This document shows positions 1 to 9,042 of a DNA stretch of 64,000 nt, one piece after another; the stretch's first letter is position 1; each line of letters begins with the position of its first letter. Position numbers and translations under genes: made by a program. Where the stretch lies: the NCBI RefSeq assembly GCF_900142715.1, contig NZ_FRBX01000008.1:62001-126000 (forward strand). Direction: 5' to 3'. The notes beneath the pieces were generated by a model. It saw only the letters and a list, made by a program, of their open reading frames with translations, was not told where the DNA came from and made no database searches. Origin of the DNA: Flavobacterium pectinovorum. GTDB taxonomy: Bacteria; Bacteroidota; Bacteroidia; Flavobacteriales; Flavobacteriaceae.

Positions 1-362
1 ACTTTCGATTGGTTATTTGAAGTAATTAACTCTGAACTTCCGTCTGCAAGTTCTAACACAATTTCTTTTAAAGATGCTGTTTTTTGACTATAATTAAAAG
101 CCAGTTTTGCTAATCCGAAAAGGACTAAAAATACAGCAGCAAATTTTAAGCAGGTTGTTAGTTTGTTTTTCTTTTTGATTGAAATTACTGGAATAGCTTC
201 ACTCGAAAAACCTTCAGACAACGAAGTTATTGCCCAGGTCTTTTTTAAATTTATAAACTGTTTTTTATTTTCTTCTGAAGCATCGATCCATTCAAAAAGA
301 GTTTGAATTTCCTGTTCCGAAGCTTCGTTCGATAAATATTTATGAAGTATTTCTGAAATCAT
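1..362 (-). CDS. FecR family anti-sigma factor (partial, N-terminal part)
   Basis: This gene starts at 362 and runs off the left edge, so only about 120 residues are visible. The N-terminus (MISEILHKYLSNEASEQEIQ) and a conserved 'W' region about residues 24-45 match the cytoplasmic sigma-binding part of FecR proteins. One membrane segment follows at about residues 73-90 (rich in A, V, F and L). The last visible residues (VLELADGSS) look like the start of the periplasmic FecR domain. It lies 67 bases downstream of an ECF sigma gene on the same strand, the usual sigma/anti-sigma arrangement, so it probably holds that sigma inactive until an outer-membrane receptor signals. The partner receptor would lie outside the window. 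Confidence 0.85.
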   Translation of the reverse strand, partial: MISEILHKYLSNEASEQEIQTLFEWIDASEENKKQFINLKKTWAITSLSEGFSSEAIPVISIKKKNKLTTCLKFAAVFLVLFGLAKLAFNYSQKTASLKEIVLELADGSSELITSNNQSK

Positions 363-429
363 TTTTTGGTTTTTAATCTTTTGGTTTTAGTAAGTACACT
401 TCAGAAATAAAAAACCCTACCTTTTATTT

Positions 430-1029
430 TTAATTATTACAAATAAGAATAAAAAGTAAAAATAAATAATCAGATAATTTTGTTTTTAAAATCTTCAAAG
501 CCTTTGTCATATGGGCTTCTACAGCTTTTAAGGTCACTTGCATTTCTTCTGCTATTTCTGCATTTTTTTTGTTCTCGAATCGTTTTTTTATAAAAACTTC
601 TCGGGTTTTTGGAGGAAGTTCGTTGATCGATTCGTGAATAATGCGTTCTAATTCGGTTAATTCTAAAGTGTCAAATTGTATCGAATTTAAGACTTCGATA
701 TCCAGTTCTCTTTCTTTCTGATTTAATACATCGCTTTTAAATTTATCCTTCACTTTATTATGACGAATCATATTCAAACATTTCGATTTGGCGTAGGTAT
801 ATAAAAAAGATTGTATTCCGTTTATAGAATCAACACTTTCCTTGTTTTGCCATAAATAAAGCAAAGCTTCCTGAGCCAGATTTTCTGCTTCATCTTTATC
901 ATAAACAAACTGAACACAAAAAGCCTGAATCCTGTTGAAGTATTTTTCGTAAAAATAAGTAAATGCAGCCTGATCTCCTTCTTTAAAAGATTCAAAAAGA
1001 TTAAGTTCAAAACTGTTATTATCAATCAT
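430..1029 (-). CDS. ECF RNA polymerase sigma factor (FecI-like)
   Basis: This is a sigma-70 family ECF factor of 199 residues. Region 2 is seen about residues 12-80 (EAENLAQEALLYLWQN, the core-binding and -10 recognition part). Region 4 is near residues 125-185 (LPPKTREVFIKKRFENKKNAEIAEEMQ, then a helix-turn-helix). I start it at the ATG at 1029; the frame could extend to a TTG at 1059, but the sigma domain begins after the ATG. A FecR gene lies just downstream, so the sigma is expected to be released by a TonB-receptor signal and to drive a small uptake regulon. The regulated receptor is not in view to the left, though the metal-type locus at 2253-8681 is nearby. Confidence 0.93.
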   Translation of the reverse strand: MIDNNSFELNLFESFKEGDQAAFTYFYEKYFNRIQAFCVQFVYDKDEAENLAQEALLYLWQNKESVDSINGIQSFLYTYAKSKCLNMIRHNKVKDKFKSDVLNQKERELDIEVLNSIQFDTLELTELERIIHESINELPPKTREVFIKKRFENKKNAEIAEEMQVTLKAVEAHMTKALKILKTKLSDYLFLLFILICNN

Positions 1030-1103
1030 CGAAACGGATTTCTGTTTTTGGAAAAGCAATATAAGTAATTTCTAAAAACTACTCGATTTTGCTCAGATTC
1101 CGG

Positions 1104-1111
1104 CAAATATA
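1104..1111 (-). promoter_or_regulatory. Candidate -7 box of the sigma gene
   Basis: The minus strand reads TATATTTG, matching the Bacteroidota housekeeping -7 consensus TAnnTTTG. It lies about 75 bases before the ATG at 1029. The -33 element is weak (TTAG at about the right distance), so this is a plausible but unproven promoter. Confidence 0.4.
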
Positions 1112-1203
1112 AAATATTATTTATACTAATTCTAAATAAAATTAAAATAAAGAATGTTTCCCGAAAAATTATTCAGAATAAGTGTAAAAAGTTAACCGGA
1201 ATG

Positions 1204-1364
1204 TTTTTTTACCGCAAAGCACGCAAAGATTTTTTGGATAAGCGGTTTTTAATAAAACATAAGTTCGCAAAGCTTTGTGTAAGCTTTGCGAACTCTATAG
1301 CTAAAATTACCACAAAGCTTTGCATAAACTTTGTGTAACTCTTTGCGAACTTTGCGGTTAAAAA
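1204..1364. repeat. Interspersed palindromic element bounded by ACCGCAAAG / CTTTGCGGT (copy 1)
   Basis: This element fills most of the gap between the sigma gene and the unknown gene at 1372. It begins with ACCGCAAAG (1211-1219), ends with the inverse CTTTGCGGT (1350-1358), and contains several internal 'GCAAAGCTTTG' palindromes. Related copies occur at 2034-2253 and 38772-38866, and a variant at 40591-40736. It looks like a non-coding dispersed repeat that would fold into a long imperfect hairpin. Confidence 0.75.
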
Positions 1365-1371
1365 CACGCAG

Positions 1372-2013
1372 CTAATTTACAATCAAATCGATATCTTGAG
1401 ATAATCCTGTATCGATTTCGCCTTTAGTTCTGTTTGTCATTGTATACGGAGAAAGTCTGCCGTTTTTAATGATTTCTTCTTTCGAATAAACTAAATCGTA
1501 ATACATAATCAGATCGTCAGGATTTGTTGGTACAGTAGTATTTTTTTTATTCACCGGAATATCCTGATAATAGTATCTCGACTTTTTTAAATCTGGATAT
1601 TTACTTATTAAATAGTCATTTATGATGTATGTTGCACCATCAACTTTGTATAAATCTTCTGTGAGTATTCCGGTAATCGTGAGATTTTGAATGTTTTGTT
1701 TTAAGTTTTTATAAGCTTCTTTTGTAGTCGAAAAATCAGATTGCAAAAGATTATTTTTATCTGATAATTTTCTGATCACCGAAAGTCTTACCAAATCGCC
1801 GTTTATTTCAATTACTTTAAAAGCAAAATAATAGTTCTGCATGCTTTGGCTTCCGTTTGAGCCTCTTTTTTTGCTAAAAATAAAACTGCCCAATTGTAGT
1901 TTATGTTCCGGACTATTAATTGCTTTTTTCCATGCATAAGGTCTGTAAACGAATTGTTTAAGAACGTAGAAAACCGCAATAACAAGTAAGCTTATTAATA
2001 TTATTTTTTTCAT
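1372..2013 (-). CDS. Hypothetical membrane-anchored protein
   Basis: I do not recognise this 213-residue protein. It begins with a hydrophobic segment (about residues 3-21), which looks like an uncleaved N-terminal anchor, followed by a basic stretch and a soluble domain of about 180 residues that would lie outside the inner membrane. There is no Cys-based lipobox or catalytic motif. The soluble part is rich in Tyr, Asn and Lys and has no obvious repeats. It is the last gene on the minus strand after two ABC-2 permeases, but a 220-base repeat element separates them, so it may have its own promoter. Function unknown; a link to the transport locus is only by position. Confidence 0.8.
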   Translation of the reverse strand: MKKIILISLLVIAVFYVLKQFVYRPYAWKKAINSPEHKLQLGSFIFSKKRGSNGSQSMQNYYFAFKVIEINGDLVRLSVIRKLSDKNNLLQSDFSTTKEAYKNLKQNIQNLTITGILTEDLYKVDGATYIINDYLISKYPDLKKSRYYYQDIPVNKKNTTVPTNPDDLIMYYDLVYSKEEIIKNGRLSPYTMTNRTKGEIDTGLSQDIDLIVN

Positions 2014-2033
2014 TTATCGTTGGGGTATATTTT

Positions 2034-2253
2034 ACCGCAAAGTACGCAAAGTTTTTTTATCGCAAAGAGCGCAAGGTTTTATTAAAAGCTGTTCTATTAA
2101 TCGCGCAAAGCCGCAAAGAAAATAAACTTTGCGGCTTTGCGACTTTGCGCGAAATAAATTATCAAAGCTTTGTACAATCTTTGCGAATCTCTGTGGAAAC
2201 CTTTGTGAATCTCTGTGGTAAAACTCACCATAAAGCTTAGCGTACTTTGCGGT
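2034..2253. repeat. Interspersed palindromic element bounded by ACCGCAAAG / CTTTGCGGT (copy 2)
   Basis: This is a second copy of the element, with ACCGCAAAG at 2034-2042 and CTTTGCGGT at 2245-2253. Between them are several 'CGCAAAG' and 'CTTTGCG' stretches that can pair. Its right end reaches the TAA stop of the permease gene (2253-2255), so the element sits directly at the 3' end of that transcript. Confidence 0.75.
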
Positions 2254-3599
2254 TAAAAAACGTTACGCTTAAAATTTCGCCATCCAAAACCAATCAGCAA
2301 TAAATTGAAAAGGAGTAAAGGAACAAAAGACTTCGTAAAACTGATTGTCGATTCGTCACTAAAAGTTTCAACCTTAAATTTAGACCAGTTTTCTTTTTCT
2401 ACCGGAGCATTATCAAATATCTTCGGATAAAAATACAATCGCATTTTTTCATGAAATTCTTTCGTTTTTTGCATAAACAAAAGTTGATTTCCTAAATCAG
2501 ATTTTGCAATTTCATTTAACTGAATTTGTGTGTGCAAAGTCGGAATAAATTGTGCAATTGTCTGGCTTGCGTGATTTCTTTGAGTCAACTTGGTTTCTAA
2601 TTCTTTTGACTGAATTGCCGATTCGTCGTCACCCATTTGCTGCATTGCATAATACCAAAGCCAGCTAAATTCCTTATCAGGCAAAGTATAACTTTTAAAT
2701 TGAGGATAATGTTTATAGAATTTATCAAGCGTTGTCTGCTTATCCATATCCCATTTTTCATGATAGGCATTTCGTTGTTTCAATGTAAGTTCCAAAGCTT
2801 CGGGAACCGGATATTTATTTACTATATAAGTATTAATTGTTGCCGGTAAAATAATAATCAGAAACAGCCAAATTGTTAACAAAATAACCGCATTAAAATT
2901 TGAATTCTTTTGCAATGAAACAATAAAAAAGCAAACCGAAAACCAAAAAAGAATGTACAAAATACTTAGAATGTAAAATGTAAAAAGTGATTTGTTAAAT
3001 GGAATATTCAGTATAAAAATGGCAATGAAAGTTACAATCGTTAATAATGCAATTAAACTTAAAATCCGGATATAAAATAGTTTAAGAATATATAAAAATG
3101 TATTATCAGTTTGTGTTGCCACAATTTTCCAGGTTCCGCTTTCTTTTTCTTCAGAAACAATATTATAGGTAAAAGCGATTATTAAAAGAGGAAAAAGATA
3201 AACGAGAACAAAACTAAAATCAATGTTTCCTAACAAAAGATTACTCGGATTATTTAATTCCGAATCATATTTCTGACCTTCCAAACCGCGAATTGTAACA
3301 CTTTGAATAGACGGATTTACGTCTCGCTGTCCAATTGCCAGACTGTTTATCGGAAACGTTTTATTGACTAGCGAAAACTTGACATAATAGAGCAGAAGCC
3401 CAATTTCGGCTTTATGAAAAGCAGCATTTCGCGCAATATGCTCTTTTTGATATTCTGCAGCTTCGGCAATATTTTTAGTTTGTTTTTCCTGAAATTGTTT
3501 TCCAATTAAAAGGCTTATAAATCCGATAAGAAATAGAAACAATAATCCAATTTTTGTTCCTTTCGATCGAATGAAATTTTTAAATAGTAATGCTAACAT
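2253..3599 (-). CDS. ABC-2 type transporter permease (DUF3526-like), second of a pair
   Basis: This is an inner-membrane permease of 448 residues. It has an N-terminal membrane helix (about residues 15-33), a large extracytoplasmic loop, and then five further helices between about 120 and 260. After the first of these comes the motif EEKESGTWKIVATQ, typical of ABC-2 permeases. A second long loop follows, and a last helix closes the protein near residues 425-440. This two-loop architecture matches the DUF3526 permeases of the NosY-like group. It starts one base after the upstream permease ends, so the two are surely co-expressed and probably form a heterodimer with the ATPase at 7367-8062. The substrate is unknown; the adjacent TonB receptor suggests a metal or metal chelate. 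Confidence 0.88.
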   Translation of the reverse strand: MLALLFKNFIRSKGTKIGLLFLFLIGFISLLIGKQFQEKQTKNIAEAAEYQKEHIARNAAFHKAEIGLLLYYVKFSLVNKTFPINSLAIGQRDVNPSIQSVTIRGLEGQKYDSELNNPSNLLLGNIDFSFVLVYLFPLLIIAFTYNIVSEEKESGTWKIVATQTDNTFLYILKLFYIRILSLIALLTIVTFIAIFILNIPFNKSLFTFYILSILYILFWFSVCFFIVSLQKNSNFNAVILLTIWLFLIIILPATINTYIVNKYPVPEALELTLKQRNAYHEKWDMDKQTTLDKFYKHYPQFKSYTLPDKEFSWLWYYAMQQMGDDESAIQSKELETKLTQRNHASQTIAQFIPTLHTQIQLNEIAKSDLGNQLLFMQKTKEFHEKMRLYFYPKIFDNAPVEKENWSKFKVETFSDESTISFTKSFVPLLLFNLLLIGFGWRNFKRNVF

Positions 3600-3600
3600 A

Positions 3601-5037
3601 TTAAATGGCTTTAAGATTTTTTGAGGCTATTTTGATGAAAATTAACAGTAAACTAATCCACAGAAAAAGAGAAATGACCGAAGTGATTTCATTTTTTAAA
3701 ATTGCCCGGATTCCTTTTGGTTCATAATGGAATTCCTTTACTTCTCCCCAGTGATCTTTGCCAATTAAAGCGGGTTTGCTTTTATGATTACTGATGTATT
3801 TAATTTGTAAAGCATTCATTTTTTGAGCCATATTATAACGATAGGTTTCGGCTTGTTTCTGGAAATCGATATACGAATCATAATCGGTATTTGACAAGGC
3901 CATAGAAAGGTTTTTCATCGCGATATACGGATTTAAAAAGGACATGGCTCTGGAAAAACTGTTTTGTTTTTGGTAAACATGAAGTAAAGTATCCAAATGT
4001 CTGTTGTAAATTCGGGCGCTAATTTTTTCGCCTTCGGTCATGATAAAACCGGAATAATTAAAAGGCAATTTTTGAACCGAATCGACTTTGTAAACCGCAA
4101 GTAAAGAATCTTTTATTGCTTTATAATGCAAATCATTCGGATTGTGGCTGTCTCCTTGTTTTAGAATGTCTTTTTCGATGTTGCTGTTAAACTCTATTTT
4201 AGAAGGAGCTTCAAAAATATAAGCGCCAATTGCCTGTGTAACTCTTGGCAAAATAATCGTAAAAAGCAGCCAGATTCCGATAAGGGAAATCAAAGCTTTT
4301 TTTGAGGTTTTGCTAAAAGCAGAAATGAGAACTGCGATGACGCAAAAGAATATCAAATACAAAAAATGAAATACAATAAACAGAATCATCTTAATCGTTT
4401 CATCAAATGAAATGGTGAAACTTTGAAGTACTAACCAAATGAAAACCAAAACAATAATTGTTGGAATAAACAATATCATAATTACAGAAGCAATTCCGAG
4501 AGTTTTACCTAACAAAAGCTGTTTCCAGTTAATTCCCTGACTTAAAAGAAGTTTTAAAGTTCCGTTTTCTCTTTCGGCCGCAACCGAATTAAATCCGAAG
4601 AAAAAAATCAAAAGTGGCAATAAAATTTGCAAAATCATGGCAATGCTAATTTCGCCAAAACGTAACATACTGTTAGAGAATCCGGCTTCAGAAAAATTAG
4701 CGGTATTTTGTTTGTGAGCTTCGAGGAAAATTGCATTTCCAAAAAACGGTTCCATTCCAAATTCAAAAACACTTAACGAAGTACTTTTGCGGAAAGCAAA
4801 ATTGCCGTAATGTGCCATTCGGTGTGGGTTTTTATCCGGATTTTTCAACCAGTCTTCGCGAGATTCGTGTTGGTATTTTGCGCTGGTTTCGTTTTGATTG
4901 GTATAATTTTCCCAGCCAGAAAAAACGGCGTAAGCGAGTAAAATACCAATAAAAAAGGTAATTATAAAAACAGCCGAATTCTTAAAAGCTGAATTTTTTA
5001 AATGTTTTGCAATTAAAATTTCTACGTGTAAAGACAT
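3601..5037 (-). CDS. ABC-2 type transporter permease (DUF3526-like), first of a pair
   Basis: This 478-residue membrane protein has the same layout as its downstream neighbour: helix 1 at about residues 22-40, a long outer loop, a membrane block between about 155 and 285 with the motif AERENGTLKLLLSQG, a second outer loop, and a C-terminal helix. The paired ERENGT/EKESGT motifs are the conserved cytoplasmic coupling region of ABC-2 permeases. It lies 8 bases after the TonB receptor gene and one base before the second permease. It probably acts with the ATPase at 7367-8062 as an ABC exporter or as an energy-driven device that works on the envelope. Members of this family are mostly uncharacterised in Bacteroidota. 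Confidence 0.88.
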   Translation of the reverse strand: MSLHVEILIAKHLKNSAFKNSAVFIITFFIGILLAYAVFSGWENYTNQNETSAKYQHESREDWLKNPDKNPHRMAHYGNFAFRKSTSLSVFEFGMEPFFGNAIFLEAHKQNTANFSEAGFSNSMLRFGEISIAMILQILLPLLIFFFGFNSVAAERENGTLKLLLSQGINWKQLLLGKTLGIASVIMILFIPTIIVLVFIWLVLQSFTISFDETIKMILFIVFHFLYLIFFCVIAVLISAFSKTSKKALISLIGIWLLFTIILPRVTQAIGAYIFEAPSKIEFNSNIEKDILKQGDSHNPNDLHYKAIKDSLLAVYKVDSVQKLPFNYSGFIMTEGEKISARIYNRHLDTLLHVYQKQNSFSRAMSFLNPYIAMKNLSMALSNTDYDSYIDFQKQAETYRYNMAQKMNALQIKYISNHKSKPALIGKDHWGEVKEFHYEPKGIRAILKNEITSVISLFLWISLLLIFIKIASKNLKAI

Positions 5038-5045
5038 GGCTTTTA

Positions 5046-7340
5046 TTAAAATTTATAAGTTAAAGTAAGCGTTGCATTTCGTGGCGCACCAGGAAATAAA
5101 CGCAGATAATTTTGTGCACCCAGCCAATAGGTTTTATTGAAAATATTACCCGCATTAATGGCAATTTGCATATTGCTGTTAGTAGGTTTGTAATATAAAG
5201 CGGCATCAAAAACGGTAAAATCAGGAAGGGTAAAATCTCTGGTGAACCAAGGAATTTTGCTGCTTTGATACTGCATTCCCAAACCAATTCCAAAATCATT
5301 TAAAACAGAATCAGAGTTAAAATTGTAACGTGTCCACAAATTGGCGCTGTTTTTTGGTGTGTTTTGTTTTCTTGCGCCAATTAACGAAGCGTCGCGATCA
5401 TTTACAATTTTGGCATCGATATAACTGTATGAAGCGTTGATTTGCCAATCACGCGTGATATATCCTGCCAAATCGCACTCGAAACCACGGCTTCTTTCGG
5501 CACCTCTGGTAACCAATAAATCAGGATTTGCAGGATCATTGGCATTCATCAAAATATTGCGTTGATTGATTTCGTAAACTGCTGCATTAAAACTCATTGT
5601 GTTGTCGAGAAATGTTGCTTTTAAGCCTACTTCTTTCAAATTACTTTCAAGCGGATCAAATAAACTTCCGGCTGGTAAACTTCCTGTTTGAGGCATTAAA
5701 GTAACCGTGTTTGATTGTGGCTGATAACCTTCAAGATAAGTTGTATAAACGTTAATAGCTTTATTTACAGCATAGGTAATACCAATACGAGGCAGTAAAG
5801 CTTGTTTTTTTACTTTTAGTTCGTTGTTGGTTTCATAATTTGTAATGTCTTCAAACCATTCGTTTCTCAAACCCAATAAAAAAGTAAATCTTTCCCACTG
5901 AATCATATCCTGAATATAAATGGCATTGGTTGTCGTTAATGCAGATGGAAGTGCTGTTCTCACATTCAAAGTATAATCTTCGGGGCTTCGAACTGTATAT
6001 ACCGGATTATTTAAGTTGAAAAAATTTACGTTTGGTTTTGGCAAAACAACGCCGTCAACTGTTGTGGTTTGATAATTTGCAGCATTTGCAGGAACAAAAG
6101 TGCCGGCAACCGTTCCGTCTTTTAATAAATACCCTCTTGCTGCATTTTGTCCGCCGCCTTTGGTTTTGTTCCAACTGCTTAAATCGTATCCGGCCAGTAA
6201 TTTATGTTTTAGACTTCCGGTTTTTAGGTCGAAATTAAAATAAGTGCTTAAATTGTCTACGTTCCAATATTGCTGACGCTGAACAAATTGCATCATTGCC
6301 AAACTTGTTACGGGCTGATTGTTCATATCGACCGCAAAAGCATTTGTAGTTCTGTGTTCCTGAAGATCTTCTGTCCAGGATTGTTTCATATATTGGGCAT
6401 TAAAACCAATTTTTGAAGTGAATTTATGCGCAAAATTGGTCATCATAATCAATTCTTTCGACTTAAAAAAATCACTTGGCGCACCCAGATTCAGACTAAT
6501 TGGCGTTTTATTTAGGTTGGTAACTCCGGCAACGGCACCAAAAATGGGCTGTCCGCGATCCAGAATTCCCGTCATGTCGCTTAAGATTAATTCGGCATTG
6601 ATAGCAGTTTTTTCATTAGGAATATAACTAAAGGATGGCGAAAGCAAAAACGATTTATTGCCTACTAAATCACGAAACGATTTGGCTTCCTGATACGCTG
6701 CATTTACGCGATATAAAAGTGTTTTTGATTCGTTTAAAGGTCCGGTAAAATCAAGTGTTCCCCGAAAAGTACTAAAACTGCCAACGCTCAAAGTGACTTC
6801 TTTTCGGTCTGCTACCAAAGGTTTTTTGGTCACCAAATTGATGCTTCCACCAGGATCTACAGAAGAAAATGTCGCACTCGACGGCCCTTTTATTACTTCA
6901 ACACGTTCAATATTATTGGTTAAAGGCTGTAAAAAGTAATATTGTCGGGTTCGCATTCCGTTGATAATCTGACCTTCTTCGTTTTGGCTGATTCCGCGAA
7001 TGGTGTATTGATTGTAATAACTTGACGGAATTACACCACTCGTCATTTTTACGGCATCGGCGAGATAAAAAGCGGCTTTATCGGCAATTAATTCTTTGGT
7101 GACAGTCGAAATAGATTGCGGAATATCTTTGTTTAGTGCCGCCGTTTTTGTCGCAGCAAAAGAATAATCGCTGTTGTATTTTTTGGTAGACCGACCTACA
7201 ATTTCAACAGTTTGTAATTCGTTGAGTTTCGCTTCTGTTTTGATGGAATCTTTAGCAATGCTGTCATTAACTTTATTGGTTTGAGATTGTACGTAATGTG
7301 TCCCAATTATTAAAAATATAAAGGAAAATAGCTGTTTCAT
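5046..7340 (-). CDS. TonB-dependent siderophore-type receptor
   Basis: This is an outer-membrane receptor of 764 residues. A signal peptide of about 19 residues ends in VQSQ. The plug domain (about residues 45-175) has DIPQSISTVTKELI, the TIRGIS motif and RVEVIKGPSSATFSSVDPGG, all typical of siderophore receptors. The beta-barrel ends in the usual aromatic terminus (LTLTYKF). It has no STN signalling domain and no carboxypeptidase-like N-terminal domain, so it is not itself a transducer. It sits between an ABC ATPase gene (26 bases upstream) and two ABC-2 permease genes (8 bases downstream). Together with the His/Cys-rich protein further upstream this points to uptake of a metal chelate, but the ligand cannot be read from the sequence. 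Confidence 0.95.
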   Translation of the reverse strand: MKQLFSFIFLIIGTHYVQSQTNKVNDSIAKDSIKTEAKLNELQTVEIVGRSTKKYNSDYSFAATKTAALNKDIPQSISTVTKELIADKAAFYLADAVKMTSGVIPSSYYNQYTIRGISQNEEGQIINGMRTRQYYFLQPLTNNIERVEVIKGPSSATFSSVDPGGSINLVTKKPLVADRKEVTLSVGSFSTFRGTLDFTGPLNESKTLLYRVNAAYQEAKSFRDLVGNKSFLLSPSFSYIPNEKTAINAELILSDMTGILDRGQPIFGAVAGVTNLNKTPISLNLGAPSDFFKSKELIMMTNFAHKFTSKIGFNAQYMKQSWTEDLQEHRTTNAFAVDMNNQPVTSLAMMQFVQRQQYWNVDNLSTYFNFDLKTGSLKHKLLAGYDLSSWNKTKGGGQNAARGYLLKDGTVAGTFVPANAANYQTTTVDGVVLPKPNVNFFNLNNPVYTVRSPEDYTLNVRTALPSALTTTNAIYIQDMIQWERFTFLLGLRNEWFEDITNYETNNELKVKKQALLPRIGITYAVNKAINVYTTYLEGYQPQSNTVTLMPQTGSLPAGSLFDPLESNLKEVGLKATFLDNTMSFNAAVYEINQRNILMNANDPANPDLLVTRGAERSRGFECDLAGYITRDWQINASYSYIDAKIVNDRDASLIGARKQNTPKNSANLWTRYNFNSDSVLNDFGIGLGMQYQSSKIPWFTRDFTLPDFTVFDAALYYKPTNSNMQIAINAGNIFNKTYWLGAQNYLRLFPGAPRNATLTLTYKF

Positions 7341-7366
7341 TTTTATGTTGATGGAAATATTTCCTT

Positions 7367-8062
7367 TTAAACCGTTTGTAAATACAAATTTTCCAGTTCA
7401 TTAGCCGAAATTTTTTCAGCCTCAATAACCGTTACCAGATTTCCCTGTTTCATAATTCCGATATGTGTTGCGACTTCACGCGCTCTGAAAATATCGTGCG
7501 TTGCCATTAAAATCGCTGTTCCGTCTGCAGAAAGTTCTTTCAGGATTTGAGAGAATTCATTTGATGCTTTTGGATCTAAACCACTTGTAGGTTCGTCTAA
7601 TAAAAGCACTTTTGCTTTTTTGGCAATCGCAATCGCAATTCCCACTTTTTGTCGCATTCCTTTCGAATATCCGCCAAGGTTTTGATCGTGAGCTTTGGTT
7701 TGCAAACCGGCTTTTGTTAGAAAATAAGTCAGTTCTCCGGTAGAATAGTTAAACCCGGCCAGAGAAGAAAAGAATTTAAGGTTTTCTAAACCAGTAAGAT
7801 TAGGATATAACATTACAGTTTCGGGAATGTAAGCCACGTCTTTTTTTGTTTTTTCAGCATCGGTTACAACCGAAATATTATTGATTTTAATTTCTCCCTG
7901 TGTTGGTTTTATAAATCCAAGAAAAAGGTTTATTGTTGTCGTTTTTCCGGCACCGTTTTGTCCCAAAAGAGCAAAGATTTCGCCTTTGTTAATTGTTAGA
8001 TTCAAGTTGTTTAGGGCAATATTATCGCCGTATTTTTTAGTCAGATTTTCTGCTGTAAGCAT
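7367..8062 (-). CDS. ABC transporter ATP-binding protein
   Basis: This is a cytoplasmic ATPase of 231 residues with all nucleotide-binding motifs: Walker A GQNGAGKTT near residue 34, the signature YSKGMRQKVGIA near 129, Walker B VLLLDEPTSGLDP near 152, and the switch histidine in ATHD near 189. The signature reads YSKGM rather than LSGGQ, as is usual for ATPases that serve ABC-2 permeases (including NosF-like proteins). It is the first gene of a block followed by the TonB receptor and two ABC-2 permeases and most likely energises that permease pair. Confidence 0.94.
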   Translation of the reverse strand: MLTAENLTKKYGDNIALNNLNLTINKGEIFALLGQNGAGKTTTINLFLGFIKPTQGEIKINNISVVTDAEKTKKDVAYIPETVMLYPNLTGLENLKFFSSLAGFNYSTGELTYFLTKAGLQTKAHDQNLGGYSKGMRQKVGIAIAIAKKAKVLLLDEPTSGLDPKASNEFSQILKELSADGTAILMATHDIFRAREVATHIGIMKQGNLVTVIEAEKISANELENLYLQTV

Positions 8063-8327
8063 GGTTTTATATTTGTTTGGGATTTAATTTTAATAATAAG
8101 ATTATCTGATCTATCAACTTTTTTAAAGCTGATGAATCAAAATATTTCATAATAGCGGAAGGTGATGTTTACTAACGAATTATCTGGTTTTCTCCAAGAG
8201 AGAAAAGCACATTTTGAGATTTTGTTCTATTCGCCAAAATAGAATTCATCAAAAAAAATGAAATAGTGATACTCTTTGCTTTTAAACAAAACAAAAGTTC
8301 ATTCTAAATTAAATATCGGTATGTAAA
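8063..8327 (-). promoter_or_regulatory. Leader region of the ABC/TonB receptor operon with two small hairpins
   Basis: This 265-base gap separates the His/Cys-rich gene from the ATPase gene. It holds two short inverted repeats, TTTTCTC/GAGAAAA (8188-8206) and CTATT/AATAG just to the right of it. No confident promoter or known metal-regulator box could be assigned. The region is the natural place for control of the downstream transport genes. Confidence 0.35.
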
Positions 8328-8681
8328 CTAAGACAGGGCAGGAGGTGCTCTTAAAGCAAAGAGACTGCCCTTAAAAAATGTTGAAGTTTCTTTATTGTAA
8401 AAGAATACAGTTAAAGTTGAAACCTCTTGTTTGTGAAATGAAAAAGTATGAAATGAATTTGAAATAAAAGTACTAAATGTAAAATGACAAACAGGACAAT
8501 TATTTTCTACACTATGACTGTGTGTAATTTGATTTTTATGAGCGCTGTATTTATGCTCGCAAGGTTTTTCTGTTAATTGCTTATAAACGTGTTCGTAAGA
8601 ATGTATCGTTTGAAACAGCATGGCGAACAATACTGTCAACGACATTAAAAGATTAATTATTAAAAATTTCTTTTTCTTCAT
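8328..8681 (-). CDS. Small exported His/Cys-rich protein (DUF2946-like)
   Basis: This is a protein of 117 residues with a hydrophobic N-terminus (about residues 8-24) that acts as signal peptide or anchor. The middle is rich in possible metal ligands: several His (HSYEH, EHKYSAHKN, THSHS), then CPVCH near residue 62. The C-terminus ends in RAPPAL. A CPxC motif and an RAPPA-type tail are both features of the DUF2946 family, which often sits beside copper or other metal genes. It lies upstream of, and in the same orientation as, the ABC/TonB receptor operon. A role in binding a metal ion in the periplasm is inferred from the ligands and neighbours; no activity is known. Confidence 0.75.
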   Translation of the reverse strand: MKKKKFLIINLLMSLTVLFAMLFQTIHSYEHVYKQLTEKPCEHKYSAHKNQITHSHSVENNCPVCHFTFSTFISNSFHTFSFHKQEVSTLTVFFYNKETSTFFKGSLFALRAPPALS

Positions 8682-9042
8682 TCTTGATTTTGGAAAATCT
8701 TTTGCGGCAAATAACGCAACTTGGTTGCAAATATAGAAATAAATTAGAACTAGTTTTTTATTTTTTTTGGTTTGCCACGGATTTGAAGATTAAAATGATT
8801 TTTGGTTTGCCACGAATTACACGAATTTGCACTAATTTATTTGGTAGTTTTTGCCAGGATTTAAAAAAAAAATTCTCGCAGATTTGGCAGATTCAGCAGA
8901 TTTAATTTGAATAATTTGCGCACATCTGCTTAAATCTTTTAAAATCTGCGTGAAAAATATTAGCCACAGATTACAGAAGGATTTTTTATCAGCAAATTAA
9001 ATTGGTGGAAATTTGTGCAATGCGTAGCAAAAAAACTGTACT
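8682..9042. repeat. Gene-free gap with decayed interspersed repeats
   Basis: No gene is seen here. The stretch holds degraded repeat sequence of flavobacterial type: 'TTTGCCACGGATT', 'TTTGCCACGAATTACACGAATT', and an element from about 8872 to 8955. That element starts with CTCGCAGATTT and ends with AAAATCTGCGTGAAAAA, and is related to the element at 40642-40707. It separates two minus-strand units. Confidence 0.6.

Noticed and set aside
8684..8905. Plus-strand frame of 73 codons
   Set aside because: It lies in decayed repeat sequence and lacks any coding pattern.
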